From the NCBI GenBank assembly GCA_046289975.1, contig JBKBUQ010000032.1, positions 1 through 22,922 on the forward strand: a stretch of 22,922 nt of DNA. The letters are read 5' to 3'. This DNA is from UBA2798 sp046289975 (GTDB lineage Bacteria > Bacteroidota > Bacteroidia > Flavobacteriales_D > UBA2798). Of the stretch, positions 19,731 to 22,922 are shown one piece after another. Within the stretch, counting starts at the first letter, position 1. Every line of letters starts with the position of its first letter. The position numbers were made by a program, and so were the translations under genes. The notes beneath the pieces are model-generated. The model was not told the DNA's origin and did not search any database. It saw nothing but the letters and a program-made list of their open reading frames with translations.

Positions 19731-22412
19731 TCACTTCACATATTGAAGGATATTCTTGTCGGTCTCTTTGGATTTAATGTCATTTATCAACGCAACAATT
19801 TTCTCACTCATGTTTTTTGCCCGTACAGCATCTGCCTGCGCCTGGTCGGCGTCCATGGTTTTGCCTTCCTTGCGTAAACTTTCAGCAAGGGTAGTCATTT
19901 CGAGCTCCTTTTTTGAATAATACGACTGCAACATTGAAAGCTGCTGATACCCCGAAAACTTCAGCCACCAAGGACTTCCGTTACGTGCAACATCTTCGAA
20001 TAGTGCCAGCCCCTTTTCTACTTCGGTATCGTTTTGGCGACGAATATAATTTCCGTAAATAGAAATGAATTCATAGCGACTAAATCCTGTAAGCGATTTA
20101 AACGTGCTAAGGAAAAATTCATGCTCGGCAGCAGTACCATGTTCAGAGTAAATTTCTGCCACAGTCATTTTTATCTCGCTGTTCTTTTCGCTTTCGTACT
20201 TGCGCGCCATTTCCATGGCTTTTTTGCCGTCCGTTTTTGAAATACTTTCCAAACCTGCCGACATAACATTGTACGAAGAATCGTTCACCGCTTTTTCATA
20301 AATAGGAATAAGCGTTGCATCCTCCGGGAAATTTTTTCCCAATTGACGTATTGCAGTTGCACGTACCGATTTCCCCTTGTTGTTGAGTGCAATTTCAGAC
20401 AGACTCGATTTGATCACATCTTTTTGTGTTTTAATTGCCTTCTTCATATTTCGCATGGCAAGTTCCTGCAAAAAAGGTGATTTATCATTAAGCGCTTCCA
20501 CTAATAATTTGTGTGCTTCCTCATTGTTGCTCTTTCCACACTCTTCAATAGCTTCGCGGCGATCAAGATACCTTGGCGCATTTTTGTATTGATGAATCCA
20601 TTGCTCAATAGGCTTAATATCATCTTTCTCTCCCAGTAAGCGTTTTTGTGCATCAAAATTTACAAGAAGAGGTTTCCCGTTAACTTCAAGTCTAAACGTA
20701 TCTATTCTGTTTTCAACTTTTACCGAGTGCGTGGTTTTTCCTGTTGCAGTGTACACATCAATATCTACAGGTAATATGTAAAGCGGAACCTGATCAAGAT
20801 TCTGTTTCTGTTCAACAATAACAGATACCATTTTTTGTTGCTCAGAATATTCCTGAGTAATCTTCAGTATCGGATGACCCTTTGCAAAAAACCACTGATT
20901 GAAGTACCAGTTCAAATCCTGACCGGTAACTTTTTCAAATGCCAAACGCAACTGATGCATTTCGGCGGGTTGAAATTTGTTTTCGGTAAGGTAAATTTTC
21001 AGCGACTCAAAAAATGCAGCATCACCAACAATACCACGTAGCATATGAAGAATGCGCCCTCCTTTGTTGTAGGAATTTGCATCAAACATCTCTTCCTTGT
21101 CGTGGTAATTATAGCGCACCATATCCACATAACCACCCTGACGTGAGCTCATGATGTATCCGCTCATCTCTGTAAAGGCATGATGATCCGCTTCATCTTC
21201 ACCGTGCTCGTATTCATCCCAGAGGTACTGACTGTAATTGGCAAAAGATTCGTTGAGTGGAAGATTAGCCCATGATTCGCAGGTTACCAAATCACCAAAC
21301 CAGTGGTGAAACAATTCGTGTGCAATAATTGACTCGTTATGTCCGTCCAACAATTCGCGACGAGTGCGGTACAAAAATTCGCCATGAATAGTTGCTGTTG
21401 TATTTTCCATTGCACCGGATACATAATCGCGTACCACCACCTGTGCGTATTTGTCCCACGGGTATTCTACTCCCAGGATTCGCGAAAAATAGTCGAGCAT
21501 TTTTGGTGTCTTCCCAAAAATATCGCGCGCATATTGTTCGTATTCGCGTTCCACATAATATGTCACATCAATTTCCTGACCACTTGGCTTTTTCCATTTA
21601 TCGCGAACAACAGCGTAATCTCCCACCGTCATCATCACAAGATACGGAGCATGTGGTTGTGCCATTTTCCAATGGTCGGTCCGCATTCCGTTTCCGTGCT
21701 TTTTAGAGGCGATCAAAACTCCATTTGAGAGGGAAACAAATTCTTCCCGCACAGTAATGAAAAGATCGTGGGTCATTTTTTCATTGGGCTTATCGATAGT
21801 AGGAAACCAACAGGAGCTTGCCTCTGTTTCACCTTGTGTCCAGATCTCTACATGCTTGCCTACCTCACTGCTGTCGGGATTGATAAAATAGAGCCCTTTG
21901 TCGCCCGCAATTGCAGCACTGCCTCCCATATCGAGTTCGTTTGGTTTTGCAGTGTATTCGATATACAGCTGATACGCTTCTTCTTTCGTGTATTTGCGAT
22001 CGAGGGTAATCTTCAACACTTTTCCATCGTAACCAAATAACAAATCCTTATTGGCGGCACTCTTCATTTGTACCTTATGGATATCGAAACCCTTGGCATC
22101 AAGCTCGATTTGGGTTACCGGATAAAAATACGGACGCACATCGATGGTTGCTTTTCCATGCAGATATGTCTTTTTGTAATCGAAACTCACTTCGAGTCGG
22201 GTGTGAATGATATCATTAACTCTCGTAACCGATGGGTTATAATGCGGTTGACGTGGCTCTTCCTGCTTTTGTGGAGTCGCAATTGCTACCGGCTTTTCGC
22301 TACTTTGCTTGGAATCTTTGCCCCCTTTGGTGGTAGATGTTCCACCGGTACCGGTCTTGCAGGATGACACGGCCAGTACTGCAACAGCAAGAAGAAAATG
22401 TATTCTTTTCAT
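19731..22412 (-). CDS. M1-family zinc aminopeptidase, lipoprotein, with C-terminal HEAT-like repeats (893 aa)
   Basis: It removes N-terminal residues from peptides. The leader MKRIHFLLAVAVLAVSSC ends in a lipobox (C18), so it is anchored in the periplasm or outer membrane. After a Ser/Thr/Lys-rich linker comes the M1 N-domain and the exopeptidase motif GAMEN (333-337). The zinc site is HELFH (365-369) with the third ligand E388 in NESFAN, the exact HExxH-x18-E spacing. SYNKGGRILHML contains the likely catalytic tyrosine. Residues ~620-800 form repeated helical pairs (EEAHKLLVEALNDKSPFLQ, VRATAIRQLGKNF) resembling HEAT repeats in place of the classic ERAP1-like domain. A monocistronic gene, divergent from the biotin carrier gene. 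Confidence 0.95.
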   Translation of the reverse strand: MKRIHFLLAVAVLAVSSCKTGTGGTSTTKGGKDSKQSSEKPVAIATPQKQEEPRQPHYNPSVTRVNDIIHTRLEVSFDYKKTYLHGKATIDVRPYFYPVTQIELDAKGFDIHKVQMKSAANKDLLFGYDGKVLKITLDRKYTKEEAYQLYIEYTAKPNELDMGGSAAIAGDKGLYFINPDSSEVGKHVEIWTQGETEASSCWFPTIDKPNEKMTHDLFITVREEFVSLSNGVLIASKKHGNGMRTDHWKMAQPHAPYLVMMTVGDYAVVRDKWKKPSGQEIDVTYYVEREYEQYARDIFGKTPKMLDYFSRILGVEYPWDKYAQVVVRDYVSGAMENTTATIHGEFLYRTRRELLDGHNESIIAHELFHHWFGDLVTCESWANLPLNESFANYSQYLWDEYEHGEDEADHHAFTEMSGYIMSSRQGGYVDMVRYNYHDKEEMFDANSYNKGGRILHMLRGIVGDAAFFESLKIYLTENKFQPAEMHQLRLAFEKVTGQDLNWYFNQWFFAKGHPILKITQEYSEQQKMVSVIVEQKQNLDQVPLYILPVDIDVYTATGKTTHSVKVENRIDTFRLEVNGKPLLVNFDAQKRLLGEKDDIKPIEQWIHQYKNAPRYLDRREAIEECGKSNNEEAHKLLVEALNDKSPFLQELAMRNMKKAIKTQKDVIKSSLSEIALNNKGKSVRATAIRQLGKNFPEDATLIPIYEKAVNDSSYNVMSAGLESISKTDGKKAMEMARKYESEKNSEIKMTVAEIYSEHGTAAEHEFFLSTFKSLTGFSRYEFISIYGNYIRRQNDTEVEKGLALFEDVARNGSPWWLKFSGYQQLSMLQSYYSKKELEMTTLAESLRKEGKTMDADQAQADAVRAKNMSEKIVALINDIKSKETDKNILQYVK

Positions 22413-22464
22413 GATAATCAGTTAGTTCGCAAATATCCGATTTTCACCAATACAAGGAACTTTC

Positions 22465-22494
22465 TTTGTATATGTGGCAAAATGTTTAGTTTAG
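22465..22494 (+). promoter_or_regulatory. Possible promoter of the biotin carrier gene
   Basis: TTTG (22465-22468), an 18-bp spacer and TAGTTTAG (22487-22494, one mismatch to TAnnTTTG) precede the GTG start by 22 bp. The aminopeptidase must have its own promoter in the same 104-bp divergent gap; a GATATTTG (minus strand, about 22430) is a weaker candidate. Confidence 0.35.
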
Positions 22495-22516
22495 CGATAT
22501 AAAACAAGTATCAACG

Positions 22517-22922
22517 GTGATCAAGGTAAAAGTCAACGGCAACAAGGAGTTCAACATTGTTCCAAAGTCAAACGGCGAAGGAGAGCTCAATGGTGCGCTC
22601 TATATCTGCAGCGAAACAGAAGTGAAGCCCGGAACCTATCATGTGCTTTACAAAAACGGAAGCTACACTATCGATGTGCTTCGACATGATGCAGAAAGCA
22701 AAACCATGCAGGTTATGGTGAATGGCACACGCTATTCGCTTGAGCTGCGGGATAAGTACGACGAGTTGCTTCAATCCCTTGGAATGAGTGCCGGAACAAA
22801 AACCATCCGTGAGATGAAAGCACCAATGCCGGGAATGGTCATCCAGATCATGGTGAATGCGGGCGACTCTGTAAGCAAAGATCAGCCACTACTTATCCTC
22901 GAAGCGATGAAAATGGAAAACG
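22517..22922 (+). CDS. Biotin carboxyl carrier subunit of an acyl-CoA/pyruvate-type carboxylase (partial, C-terminus off the right edge)
   Basis: It carries the biotin that shuttles CO2 between a biotin carboxylase and a carboxyltransferase. The frame opens with GTG at 22517, the only start after the in-frame stop at 22493-22495, and runs 135 codons to the edge. The N-terminal ~90 residues (IKVKVNGNKEFNIV...YSLELRDKYDELLQSLG) match the beta-rich leader of Bacteroidota carrier subunits. The biotinyl domain follows: IREMKAPMPGMVIQIMVNAGDSVSKDQPLLILEAMKMEN, with the biotinylated lysine in EAMKME. Whether it serves acetyl-, propionyl- or methylcrotonyl-CoA carboxylase depends on genes beyond the edge. 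Confidence 0.92.
   Translation, partial: MIKVKVNGNKEFNIVPKSNGEGELNGALYICSETEVKPGTYHVLYKNGSYTIDVLRHDAESKTMQVMVNGTRYSLELRDKYDELLQSLGMSAGTKTIREMKAPMPGMVIQIMVNAGDSVSKDQPLLILEAMKMEN

Overview
The window is from a member of the Bacteroidota, probably an aerobic, pigmented, Flavobacteriales- or Chitinophagales-like bacterium. Four things point there: a type IX secretion (Por_Secre_tail) C-terminal domain, the N-terminal PCxExW...GRFCxxCxKxVxDFT module typical of the phylum, promoters of the TTG-N17-23-TAnnTTTG kind, and genes with hardly any Shine-Dalgarno sequence. Genus or species cannot be read from the sequence.

Layout. Positions 1-3740 form an AT-rich accessory region read entirely on the minus strand: the 5' part of a type I restriction-modification hsdM (cut by the left edge), a 132-bp attC-like imperfect inverted repeat, four very small genes (DUF1330-like, cupin, SRPBCC/AHSA1-like, SnoaL/NTF2-like), a 66-bp double palindrome, a 40-codon remnant of a tyrosine recombinase C-terminus, and a 35-bp direct repeat that duplicates the 3' end of the next gene. 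Together these look like a decayed integron- or cassette-like integration locus. Positions 3737-7846 (minus) hold a 1369-residue TPR - 4xGAF - PP2C (SpoIIE/RsbU-type) signalling phosphatase.

Positions 8038-12228 carry mostly core genes: a small unknown protein, a lipoprotein, an exported cyclophilin overlapping pheS by ATGA, a small unknown protein, and a type IX cargo-like protein with an unusual N-terminus. A ~515-bp non-coding stretch (12229-12744) follows, with a terminator, two hairpins and a dense cluster of AACAAA-type palindromes over a promoter.

That promoter drives what looks like one light/oxidative-stress operon, 12745-19287: ECF sigma factor, crtI (phytoene desaturase), crtB (phytoene synthase), an unknown exported protein, idi (type 1 IPP isomerase), a 6-pyruvoyl-tetrahydropterin synthase, folE (GTP cyclohydrolase I) and an Fe-S bacterial cryptochrome/photolyase. 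Gaps are 0-16 bp and several genes overlap. The operon joins carotenoid precursor supply and synthesis to pterin synthesis and a (6-4)-type photolyase, so I infer a photoprotection regulon. The pterin genes could make an antenna or other redox cofactor.

At the right end (minus) are a small membrane protein and a lipoprotein M1 aminopeptidase with HEAT-like C-terminal repeats. Divergent from it, and cut by the right edge, is a biotin carboxyl carrier subunit with a GTG start.
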